Source of the DNA: an uncultured Chitinophagaceae bacterium
GTDB taxonomy: Bacteria; Bacteroidota; Bacteroidia; Chitinophagales; Chitinophagaceae
DNA length: 64,000 nt
Direction of reading: 5' to 3'
Assembly: GCA_937958995.1 (NCBI GenBank)
Contig: CALGAP010000010.1
Coordinates: 310,001 to 374,000 of the forward strand
Positions 53,999-61,342 of this stretch are shown here, one piece after another (positions within the stretch are counted from its first letter, which is position 1; each line of letters begins with the position of its first letter). A program made the position numbers and the translations under genes. Below the pieces are notes generated by a model. The model saw only the letters and a program-made list of their open reading frames with translations. It ran no database searches and had not been told where the DNA came from.

Positions 53999-54769
53999 AT
54001 GCAACCATTTGTAAAAAGAGAGTCAGTGGTGCGGAAGATATGGGGCAAAAGCGATACAGTGCTCTTCATCTTTGCAGGTGCAGCAGCTGAGTTTGCTTTA
54101 AACAAAGCCGTGGACTGGTTGTATTTCACCGGAAGGCTTCCCGCCGATCCTATCGGTCGATTGTTCTCCACCGTACGTTATGCAAGAAGTATCGTTTTTT
54201 CTTCAACCGAAGAAGCCAACAAAGCCATCGATACTATCCAGCATATTCACAAGGCGGTCGAAAAGAGCCGTGGCTATGCCATTCCCGACTGGGCTTACCG
54301 CGATGTATTGTTCATGCTGATTCATTACTCCATCGCATCGTATGAACTGCTTGAGCGCAAGCTGAGTAGTGAGGAAAAAGAAGATGTTTACGATGTATTC
54401 TACCGCGTAGGTAAAAGAATGGGACTACAGGAACTCCCTGGCAATTATACCGACTGGCTGCCCGTGCGTGAGACACACCTGCAGGAAGATTTGCAAAAAA
54501 GCGAGTATACCGCCGATCTTTTCAAACAATACAAAAAGCACCTCGGGGTCATGCGATACAAAGTGCTGATTGAAGGGCAGAAACTGGTGGTGCCGCACCG
54601 GGTGAGACAATTACTCGGTTTCAGCGATTTTTCTTTCCTTACTCCGGTGGTTCCGGTGTATAAGGTAAGCCGCCTGATGAAGATGGACTGGCTGTTGAAA
54701 AATATGTTGCTGCCGTCTGATTATAAAGACCAGATCAATGCACTGGATGTGGGGCCGGACAATAGCTGA
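53999..54769 (+). CDS. MpaB-like oxygenase-family protein (DUF2236)
   Basis: A 256-residue protein of the DUF2236 / ER-bound oxygenase MpaB / latex-clearing-protein family. Features: N-terminal IWGKSDTVLFIFAGAAAEFALN, GRLFSTVRYARSIVFSSTEEANKAIDTIQHIHKAV (the family's conserved His region), AYRDVLFMLIHYSIASYELLE, then the C-terminal RVRQLLGFSDFS. Some relatives bind haem b through the conserved helical core; substrate and cofactor here are unknown. No signal peptide, possibly membrane-associated. Probably translated with the DUF2200 gene 41 bases downstream. Confidence 0.85.
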   Translation: MQPFVKRESVVRKIWGKSDTVLFIFAGAAAEFALNKAVDWLYFTGRLPADPIGRLFSTVRYARSIVFSSTEEANKAIDTIQHIHKAVEKSRGYAIPDWAYRDVLFMLIHYSIASYELLERKLSSEEKEDVYDVFYRVGKRMGLQELPGNYTDWLPVRETHLQEDLQKSEYTADLFKQYKKHLGVMRYKVLIEGQKLVVPHRVRQLLGFSDFSFLTPVVPVYKVSRLMKMDWLLKNMLLPSDYKDQINALDVGPDNS

Positions 54770-54810
54770 AAGCATTTTTTCTTATCTTAAAAAATAAAAC
54801 TACTGATGCC

Positions 54811-55170
54811 ATGGACCCCAAAAATTTCGAAAGGGTAAAAAAGATGAGCTTTGCCGGCGTTTACCCTATGTATATCCAGAAAGCTGAAAAGAAAGGCCGT
54901 AACAAAGAGGAAGTTGACCAGGTGATATGCTGGCTGACCGGGTATGACAAAAAATCGCTCCAAAAACAGATCGATAGTAAAGTGGACCTGCAGACTTTCT
55001 TCGCCCAGGCTCCCCAGATCAATCCCAATGCTTCAAAAATTACCGGCGTCATATGCGGCGACCGCGTGGAGGCTTTGACCGATAAATTGATGCAACAAAT
55101 CCGCTATATGGATAAGTTGGTCGATGAATTGGCCAAAGGCAAAGCCATGGAAAAAATATTGCGCCAATAA
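54811..55170 (+). CDS. DUF2200 family protein
   Basis: A 119-residue small cytoplasmic protein with the DUF2200 signature MSFAGVYPMYIQKAEKKGRNKEEVDQVICWLTGYD followed by DLQTFFAQAPQINPNASKITGVICG. The fold is expected to be helical, YdhG/DUF1801-like. Role unknown in any organism as far as I recall. Start ATG 54811 fits the usual family length. Confidence 0.9.
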   Translation: MDPKNFERVKKMSFAGVYPMYIQKAEKKGRNKEEVDQVICWLTGYDKKSLQKQIDSKVDLQTFFAQAPQINPNASKITGVICGDRVEALTDKLMQQIRYMDKLVDELAKGKAMEKILRQ

Positions 55171-55228
55171 GGGTTTTCCCGCATCCGGAAGCCTGGCCCC
55201 GACAGGGACGTGTACTGTTCATAACTCA

Positions 55229-55262
55229 TTGTTTATCCATCAAAATATCCTGGCTATTTTCG
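55229..55262 (+). promoter_or_regulatory. Promoter candidate of the AsmA-family gene
   Basis: TTG (55229-55231), 23 bases, then TATTTTCG (55255-55262), one mismatch to TAnnTTTG, at a spacing within the range given for Flavobacterium promoters. It lies 46 bases before ATG 55308. Confidence 0.4.
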
Positions 55263-55307
55263 CGTTTTTATTTAGCGAAACCCGGCACCCTGTCAAATAA
55301 ATCGTGT

Positions 55308-58300
55308 ATGAACCGAAAAACAAGGAAAAGGTTGATCCGCTTCCTGGTCCTGTTGCCTGTTTCCCTGGTTTTACTTGTCCTAATAGCCGTTGGCATCTTG
55401 TACTTTCAGCAGCAAAAGCTGGTGGCGCTGGCCGTGAAGGAACTCAACAAACAACTGGCCGGTGAACTGGAGGTGGGCGGCAGCAGCATTTCTGCATTCG
55501 AAAATTTTCCCTACATCTCCATCCGCATGAACAATGTCCGGTTTTTTGCCGACAAGCAAAAAACCAAAAAGCCCATATACGAAGCCGACCGCATGTTTAT
55601 CGGCTTTAGCCTGGAAGACATTATCAATAAAAAATACCACGTAAAAGTAATTGCGCTGCGCAACGGTCATCTCGACCTGGTGCAGGACAATGCAGGACAG
55701 CTGAATATTGTGAAGGCGATACAGGTTAAGAGTAATGCAGCAGCCAACACTACTGATACTGCCGCTACCGAACTGGACCTTGACCTGAAAAAAGTGGTGC
55801 TGCGCGGCATGAAAGTGACTTACCTGGACCAGCAGACCCGAAACCAGTTTGTTGCCGATATTGAACGCATCCAGACTTCATTGAAAACAGTGAAGGCTGA
55901 TGTGGAAGGCAAGCTCGAAGGTAAGATGATCCTCGATTATACACGTCCGGACGATACGGTGCTGTTTCGCCATAAACACCTTGAAACAAAACTCGAGTTT
56001 TCTTATAACAAGGATAAACAACAGGTGCAGCTGCCCGTGGGCAAACTGCATCTCGAAGATGCCGTTTTCAGCATTACCGGCTCCGCCGATATGGCCAACG
56101 ATAATTGGGTAGATCTGAAAATAACCGGCGACAATCCCAATTTCGACCAGTTGTTTTCATTTGTGCCGGATAATGCAAAAAAACAACTGGAGCATTTTAA
56201 ATATAACGGTCGATTAGGTTTTGAAGGAATTGTGAAAGGAAAACTGAAGGATGGCGAAATGCCTTTAATCGAATTGTCGTTTTCCTGCGACGATGCCTGG
56301 GTGCACAACACCGAAGCCGATCGTAAACTGGATTCGCTCGCATTTAAGGGATATTATACAAACGGCGCGGGGCGTTCGCTCAAGACTTCGGAGCTGCGTA
56401 TCCTGAATATGAACGCCAAACCCGGTAAGGGCATTTTCAAAGGCAATTTCGTGATGCGTGATTTCACCGACCCGAAAATACTGATGCAGGTGAACGGCGA
56501 CCTGCAACTGGAATTTATCGGCGCATTTCTTGGCATCAAAGACTTGCAACGAATAACAGGACAGGTGATTCTCAAAATGGATTTTAAAGAATTGGTGGAC
56601 ATCAGCGTGCCAGAGGAGTCGATGGTGAAATTGTCGAAGGGTATTCAAAGTGAGCTGAGCGTGCGCAACCTTACTTTCCGCATTCCCGGCTATCCTTACA
56701 TAATAGAAAAGCTAAACATGCACGCTGACATGAAGAATGGTTTTGTGAACCTCGATTCCTTCCACTGCCTCGTGGGTAATTCCGATTTAAGGATGACGGG
56801 TAGTATCAGCGACCTGCCTGCCATATTTCACGCCAAAGAAAAGCCGATTGTTGTCAAACTGAATGCGAACAGTAACAAACTGGTGTTTAAAGAGCTGCTG
56901 GCTTTTGACACTGTGCGCAGCAATAAGGCGAAAGAGGAAATTCACCATTTCAATATAGGACTGGCACTTGAAACCAGTGTGAATGAAATACTGAACCCTA
57001 ATCCATTGCCTAAGGGACGATTCAGGATTCAAAACCTGCAGGCAAGGTTCAAGGAATATCCGCATGTGTTCAAGGATTTTGGCGCTGAGCTGATTATCGA
57101 AGACACCACTTTGCGTTTACGTGAATTCGCCGGCTACATCGACAGCAGCGATATCCGCTTCAGCAGCCGGGTCAACAACTACGCACTTTGGTTCGACAAA
57201 GTGAAAAGAGGAAAAATACAGGTGGCCTTCGACCTGAAATCGAATCGCCTGGCTGTGCGTGAAGTGTTGGGCAAGGTCGCGCGCGATCTGTTGCCAAGGG
57301 GCTACCGCCGCGAAATGGCCACGAACCTGTGGATACGCACCAGGACGGACATCCGATATGATTCAGTGTTCCGTTTTGCCGACGTAAAAATTGCCAATAT
57401 TTCCGGAGAGCTCGTAAGGCACCCTGTGAAACTCGACAGCATTCGCGGCAACGTGAAATTCAATGCGGGTAATTTCATCAGGGTCGATAGTCTTCGTGGT
57501 AAAATCGGCCGCAGCGATTTTGACATCAACATGCGCCTGTACACCGGCAAAGACAGCGCGCGTATGCAGAAAGAAAATTACCTGCATTTTGCATCGCGCT
57601 TCCTCGACGTGGACCAGATGAGCACCTACGATTTTTCATCGAAACCCGCGAGAGAGCTGCCCGCATTTCCCGACCTTTCAAAAGGACAACGCGTGGTGGC
57701 TAAGCGCAGCGTGCATGCCGATGCCTTCAATATTTTCACTATTCCTTTTATCGACTTTAAGGCAACGGTGGATGTGAAAACGATCAAGTTCAAGCGCCTG
57801 TGGGTTAAGAATTTCTTTGCCAACGCGCGCATGAAAACCAACCAGCATCTCTATCTCGACACGCTGCAAATGGATATTGCCGATGGTAACGTTGCCGCCC
57901 GCGGCTTCTTTAATGGCAGCAATCCCGAGAAAATTTACCTGCGCAGCCGCATTAAGGTGAAGGAGGTGGATATTGAAAAAATGATGCTGAAGCTCGATTA
58001 CCTGGGGCAGGATTATGTGATCAATAAGAACGTGAAAGGCAGGCTTACCGGTAATATCAAATGCTATGTGCAGGTGCACCCCGACCTCACACCGCTGTTC
58101 GATCATTCGGAGGCGGAACTTGACCTGGATATTGCCGATGGTATGCTGGTGAACTTTGCACCGATGCAGGCGCTTTCTTCCTATTTCAAGGATAAGAACC
58201 TGAACATGGTGCGCTTCGACACCTTGCGCAATAAGTTCACTTTTAAAGATGGCTCGCTTACCTTTCCTTATATGAATATCAACTCATCGCTGGGTTTTAT

Positions 58301-58544
58301 GGAAGTGTCGGGTAAGCAGGCATTGGATATGAAGATGGAGTATTACCTGCGCATTCCGCTGAAACTCGTCACCAAGGTAGGCTTCCAGATGTTGTTTGGC
58401 AAAAAAGAAGAAGAGGTGGATCCCGACCAGATCGATGCTATCGAATACCGCAATATGGATAAGCGCGTGCGGTTCCTGAATTTAAAAATTTCGGGTACGC
58501 CGGATGATTATAAAGTCTCACTCGGGAAGGCTAAAAAAATATAG
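55308..58544 (+). CDS. AsmA-family large inner-membrane-anchored periplasmic protein
   Basis: A 1078-residue protein. One N-terminal membrane helix (about residues 9-30, FLVLLPVSLVLLVLIAVGIL), then a long beta-rich periplasmic region starting with the AsmA pattern ELNKQLAGELEVGGSSISAFENFPYISIRMNNV and IFIGFSLEDIINKKYHVKVIALRNGHLDLVQDNAGQLNIV-type strands. The C-terminal AsmA_2-like region is LDIADGMLVNFAPMQALSSYF and LNLKISGTPDDYKVSLGKA. AsmA-like proteins bridge the envelope and are thought to move phospholipids toward the outer membrane. Single-gene unit. Confidence 0.92.
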   Translation: MNRKTRKRLIRFLVLLPVSLVLLVLIAVGILYFQQQKLVALAVKELNKQLAGELEVGGSSISAFENFPYISIRMNNVRFFADKQKTKKPIYEADRMFIGFSLEDIINKKYHVKVIALRNGHLDLVQDNAGQLNIVKAIQVKSNAAANTTDTAATELDLDLKKVVLRGMKVTYLDQQTRNQFVADIERIQTSLKTVKADVEGKLEGKMILDYTRPDDTVLFRHKHLETKLEFSYNKDKQQVQLPVGKLHLEDAVFSITGSADMANDNWVDLKITGDNPNFDQLFSFVPDNAKKQLEHFKYNGRLGFEGIVKGKLKDGEMPLIELSFSCDDAWVHNTEADRKLDSLAFKGYYTNGAGRSLKTSELRILNMNAKPGKGIFKGNFVMRDFTDPKILMQVNGDLQLEFIGAFLGIKDLQRITGQVILKMDFKELVDISVPEESMVKLSKGIQSELSVRNLTFRIPGYPYIIEKLNMHADMKNGFVNLDSFHCLVGNSDLRMTGSISDLPAIFHAKEKPIVVKLNANSNKLVFKELLAFDTVRSNKAKEEIHHFNIGLALETSVNEILNPNPLPKGRFRIQNLQARFKEYPHVFKDFGAELIIEDTTLRLREFAGYIDSSDIRFSSRVNNYALWFDKVKRGKIQVAFDLKSNRLAVREVLGKVARDLLPRGYRREMATNLWIRTRTDIRYDSVFRFADVKIANISGELVRHPVKLDSIRGNVKFNAGNFIRVDSLRGKIGRSDFDINMRLYTGKDSARMQKENYLHFASRFLDVDQMSTYDFSSKPARELPAFPDLSKGQRVVAKRSVHADAFNIFTIPFIDFKATVDVKTIKFKRLWVKNFFANARMKTNQHLYLDTLQMDIADGNVAARGFFNGSNPEKIYLRSRIKVKEVDIEKMMLKLDYLGQDYVINKNVKGRLTGNIKCYVQVHPDLTPLFDHSEAELDLDIADGMLVNFAPMQALSSYFKDKNLNMVRFDTLRNKFTFKDGSLTFPYMNINSSLGFMEVSGKQALDMKMEYYLRIPLKLVTKVGFQMLFGKKEEEVDPDQIDAIEYRNMDKRVRFLNLKISGTPDDYKVSLGKAKKI

Positions 58545-58570
58545 TTACGTACTGATTTGAGAAAACCGCG

Positions 58571-58978
58571 TTACGGCTGCGCCGTGCCTTGCATCTCCTG
58601 AATAAGATTAAACAGCGTTCTTTCTTCAAAACGTATATGCGCTTCCAAAGTATCGGCAAACTCGTTCAGCAAGGCAGCATCTGCCTTTGTATTTTTCAGC
58701 ATTTCAATCATCGCGTAAATTTTCCTATGCTCATCCTCTGCCTGCACGCGCAGGGGATGATCGGGCGGCAGCAACGTGAATACCGTTTCTTCTTCTTCCT
58801 TAAAATGCTTTTCCAGGTCGGTGGTGTAAAAATCTATGATTCGCTTACTGATTTTGTCAAACTCAACTCCTTTACCCAGGTCGCGTCTGATTTCCCAAAC
58901 CAGCAATAATCCGAAGTGATGTTCCCTTGACAACTGCACCAGTTCCTGGCTGCGCTTAATAGGATTATGCTTTTTCAT
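58571..58978 (-). CDS. Hemerythrin-domain protein
   Basis: A 135-residue four-helix HHE-type protein. Diiron ligand candidates: His21 (or His20) in REHHFGLLL, His58 and Glu62 in EKHFKEEEE, His84 in EDEHRKI, His114 and Glu118 in EAHIRFEERTLF. Cytoplasmic. Such proteins sense or carry oxygen or help repair iron centres under nitrosative stress. It is 21 bases downstream of hemN, which encodes an oxygen-independent haem enzyme, so the pair may be expressed together under low oxygen. Confidence 0.93.
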   Translation of the reverse strand: MKKHNPIKRSQELVQLSREHHFGLLLVWEIRRDLGKGVEFDKISKRIIDFYTTDLEKHFKEEEETVFTLLPPDHPLRVQAEDEHRKIYAMIEMLKNTKADAALLNEFADTLEAHIRFEERTLFNLIQEMQGTAQP

Positions 58979-58999
58979 CGGAGTAATTTTTTATAGTTA

Positions 59000-60370
59000 T
59001 TAAATGGCTTTGCTGAATATATTTTTCGTCTCGGTTTCGCGGCCCAGGTAAAGATCGAAGGCGCTGCAGACATTCCGGATAAAATAGTGACCGCGATCGG
59101 TGAGCCTGACTGTCATATCTTTTCTTTCAACCAGTCCGTCGTGCTGCATGTCAGCGAGCTTCGGAAACACATATTCTTCCAGCAAGGGCAAATCTACGTC
59201 TCTTAATTCAGTATATCCTTTGCAACTGATATCGAGGATGTAATTCCTGAATGAAATGTCTTCTTCATTCAAAAAATATCCTTTCTGCACGGCAGGTTCG
59301 CCGCTTTCGATCTGGCGGTAGTAATCGTGTAATGTCTTGGCGTTTTGCGCAAATGCATTACCGGTATCGCTGATGGATGACACACCCAGTCCGAGCAGCA
59401 GGGAAGTGTGCTGCGTGGTATATCCCATAAAATTGCGGTGCAGCGTGCCCGATTGCCAGGCTTTATACAAATCATCGCCAGGCAGCGCAAAATGATCCAT
59501 GCCTATGTCGGCGTAACCATTTTCCAAAAGCATTTTCTTACCCAGCAAGTACAAACCAAGTTTGGTTTCGGGGTCAGGCAGGTGCGATTCGTCGAATAGC
59601 CGCTGCGCCTTGCTGGTCCACGGTACATGCGCATAGCTGTAAAACGCTATGCGGTCGGGCTGCAGAGTGAGTACCTGTTGTATGGTATTGCTGATGCTGG
59701 TGAAAGACTGCAGGGGCAGGCCATAGATCAGGTCAAAATTCACGGAAGTAAACCCAATCCGTCTTGCATTTTCGGTGGCTGCCTGTAGCACTTCAAATGG
59801 TTGAATACGATTGATCACGCGTTGCACTTCGGGGTCCAGGTCCTGTACGCCATAGCTGATGCGGCGGAAACCCTCGCTGTAAAGCATTTCGAGATGCGCG
59901 ATGGTAGTGTTGTTGGGATGACCTTCAATACTAAACTCGTGTTGAGGGTGAATATCAGCATCGCGTTTAATATACCGGATCAGTCGCTGCAGGTTTTCCG
60001 GTGAAAAGAAGGTGGGCGTGCCGCCGCCGAGATGTATTTCCCGTATAAGCGGTTTACCGCTCATCAGGCGGCGGTTTAAGTCCCACTCTTTTTCTATGAC
60101 TGCCAGATATTCTGCCTCCACACTATGGTTGGTGGTAATTTTTTTATTACAACCACAATAGGTGCACAACGATTCACAAAACGGCAGATGTATATAAAGA
60201 GAAATGCCTTCGGGTTCATTGTGCTGGTCGAATCGTGATCTTAGAACGGAGGACCATTCCTGTTTGTCTATCTTTTCATACCAATAGGGCACAGTAGGAT
60301 AGCTGGTATAGCGAGGTACCGGCTGGTTGTATTTTTTTATCAGGGATAAATCTGGTTGTGGTTCCAACAT
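59000..60370 (-). CDS. hemN: Oxygen-independent coproporphyrinogen III oxidase (HemN)
   Basis: A 456-residue radical SAM enzyme converting coproporphyrinogen III to protoporphyrinogen IX without oxygen. N-terminus LIKKYNQPVPRYTSYPTVPYW is typical of true HemN. The 4Fe-4S motif is Cys65-x3-Cys69-x2-Cys72 with the HemN-specific fourth Cys74 (CESLCTYCGC). HLGGGTPTFF (SAM site), GHPNNT, and C-terminal region RDVDLPLLEEYVFPKL. The length fits the family. TAATTTTG on the minus strand (60382-60375) is a perfect -7 element placed so close to the ATG that the transcript would have almost no leader. Confidence 0.96.
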   Translation of the reverse strand: MLEPQPDLSLIKKYNQPVPRYTSYPTVPYWYEKIDKQEWSSVLRSRFDQHNEPEGISLYIHLPFCESLCTYCGCNKKITTNHSVEAEYLAVIEKEWDLNRRLMSGKPLIREIHLGGGTPTFFSPENLQRLIRYIKRDADIHPQHEFSIEGHPNNTTIAHLEMLYSEGFRRISYGVQDLDPEVQRVINRIQPFEVLQAATENARRIGFTSVNFDLIYGLPLQSFTSISNTIQQVLTLQPDRIAFYSYAHVPWTSKAQRLFDESHLPDPETKLGLYLLGKKMLLENGYADIGMDHFALPGDDLYKAWQSGTLHRNFMGYTTQHTSLLLGLGVSSISDTGNAFAQNAKTLHDYYRQIESGEPAVQKGYFLNEEDISFRNYILDISCKGYTELRDVDLPLLEEYVFPKLADMQHDGLVERKDMTVRLTDRGHYFIRNVCSAFDLYLGRETETKNIFSKAI

Positions 60371-60687
60371 CCCGCAAAATTAGCGACGGTGCAGGGGGCA
60401 GAATATTGATGGAGCTTATGGAAACATATGATATTCGTCAGCTTACCGCATTAACATACCGTTAAAACTGCCCCTTTTTATCTGCTATAATTCAGATTCC
60501 GCGTGGATTTCGTTATATTCGCGTCAGTGCAAAAAATAGCTACCATAGTACTTTGTAAGAGGCTTCATTTCTTCCCCAATCAAAAAGCCTTTAATACTAT
60601 TACCCCGGCCTGGTACAATATGTAACCACCCGGGGTGTGGCTGGTATTTCCATTCCATTTCCATAAAAAATATTTAAGCACTTAATC
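60371..60687. promoter_or_regulatory. Divergent hemN / small-membrane-protein promoter region with hairpin
   Basis: No gene is seen in these 317 bases. A hemN -7 element TAATTTTG lies on the minus strand (60382-60375). On the plus strand TATATTCG (60514-60521) is -7-like, implying a leader of about 160 bases for the gene at 60688. That leader contains an inverted repeat ACCCCGG (60602-60608) / CCGGGGT (60630-60636) with a smaller inner stem GGTAC/GTAACC. It is not followed by a T-run, so it is not a terminator. Confidence 0.45.
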
Positions 60688-60921
60688 ATGTCACGAAACC
60701 GGGAGGTTTCCGTGAGCAGTGTTAGCATCATCATCCTGGTCCTGCTTAACGGAATCATCATTCAACGGGCATATATCAGCAATGACAGGCTTTACTGGCT
60801 TTTGATCATAACACTGCCATTGTTATTGCTGGCATTTTTTAAACAAGGAAATAATCAAAAAATAATTTATTATGAACGACGCAAAAGAAATAAAAGACAA
60901 AATCATTTTGAAGAAGTCTGA
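60688..60921 (+). CDS. Small two-helix membrane protein, unknown
   Basis: A 77-residue protein with two predicted membrane helices (about 10-27, SSVSIIILVLLNGIIIQ; and about 34-50, LYWLLIITLPLLLLAFF) and a strongly basic C-terminus (YYERRKRNKRQNHFEE). Starts at ATG 60688. Its last 50 bases overlap the start of the Gre-like gene at 60872 in another frame, which suggests translational coupling. No family recognised. Short membrane proteins of this form are easily missed; the hydrophobic pattern and ordered overlap support it. Confidence 0.6.
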   Translation: MSRNREVSVSSVSIIILVLLNGIIIQRAYISNDRLYWLLIITLPLLLLAFFKQGNNQKIIYYERRKRNKRQNHFEEV

Positions 60922-61279
60922 CTACGACCTGCTGGTCAAATATGTTTTTTCGCACCTTACTCCTTTATCGAGCGAGAACCGGAACGCGGAACAACTATAC
61001 GAAGAAATAAAAAATGCGGAAGTAGTCGATGATGCCAGGTTTCCCGGCGATGTAATCGGTCTGAACTCCGTGGTGGAGGTGGAAGACAAACTTACCGGGC
61101 GCCAGATGAAATTCAAGATTGTGCAGCCCGGCGCCGCCAACCTGGGCAGGCAATGTATATCGGTGTATGCGCCCATCGGCATCGCCTTGATGGGATATCG
61201 CAAAGGCGACACCGTAAAATGGGAGATGCCCTCTGGTTTGAGAGAATTTATTGTGCGCAATGTGAACAATATGGCATAG
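60872..61279 (+). CDS. GreA/GreB C-terminal-domain protein (Rnk-like)
   Basis: A 135-residue cytoplasmic protein. A short N-terminal helical part (KKSDYDLLVKYVFSHL) precedes the GreA/GreB C-terminal FKBP-like domain (FPGDVIGLNSVVEVEDKLTG, MKFKIVQPGAA, ISVYAPIGIALMGYRKGDTVKWEMPSG). It lacks the full Gre coiled coil that enters the polymerase channel, so it resembles Rnk-type regulators rather than a cleavage factor. It begins inside the preceding small membrane gene and ends 63 bases before the antiporter gene; the three genes may share a message. Confidence 0.9.
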   Translation: MNDAKEIKDKIILKKSDYDLLVKYVFSHLTPLSSENRNAEQLYEEIKNAEVVDDARFPGDVIGLNSVVEVEDKLTGRQMKFKIVQPGAANLGRQCISVYAPIGIALMGYRKGDTVKWEMPSGLREFIVRNVNNMA

Positions 61280-61342
61280 CAAATCGTTTTCTAGGCTCAG
61301 GATTTTATTATGTAAATTGGGCCGTTAAAAATTGATTTGCGC

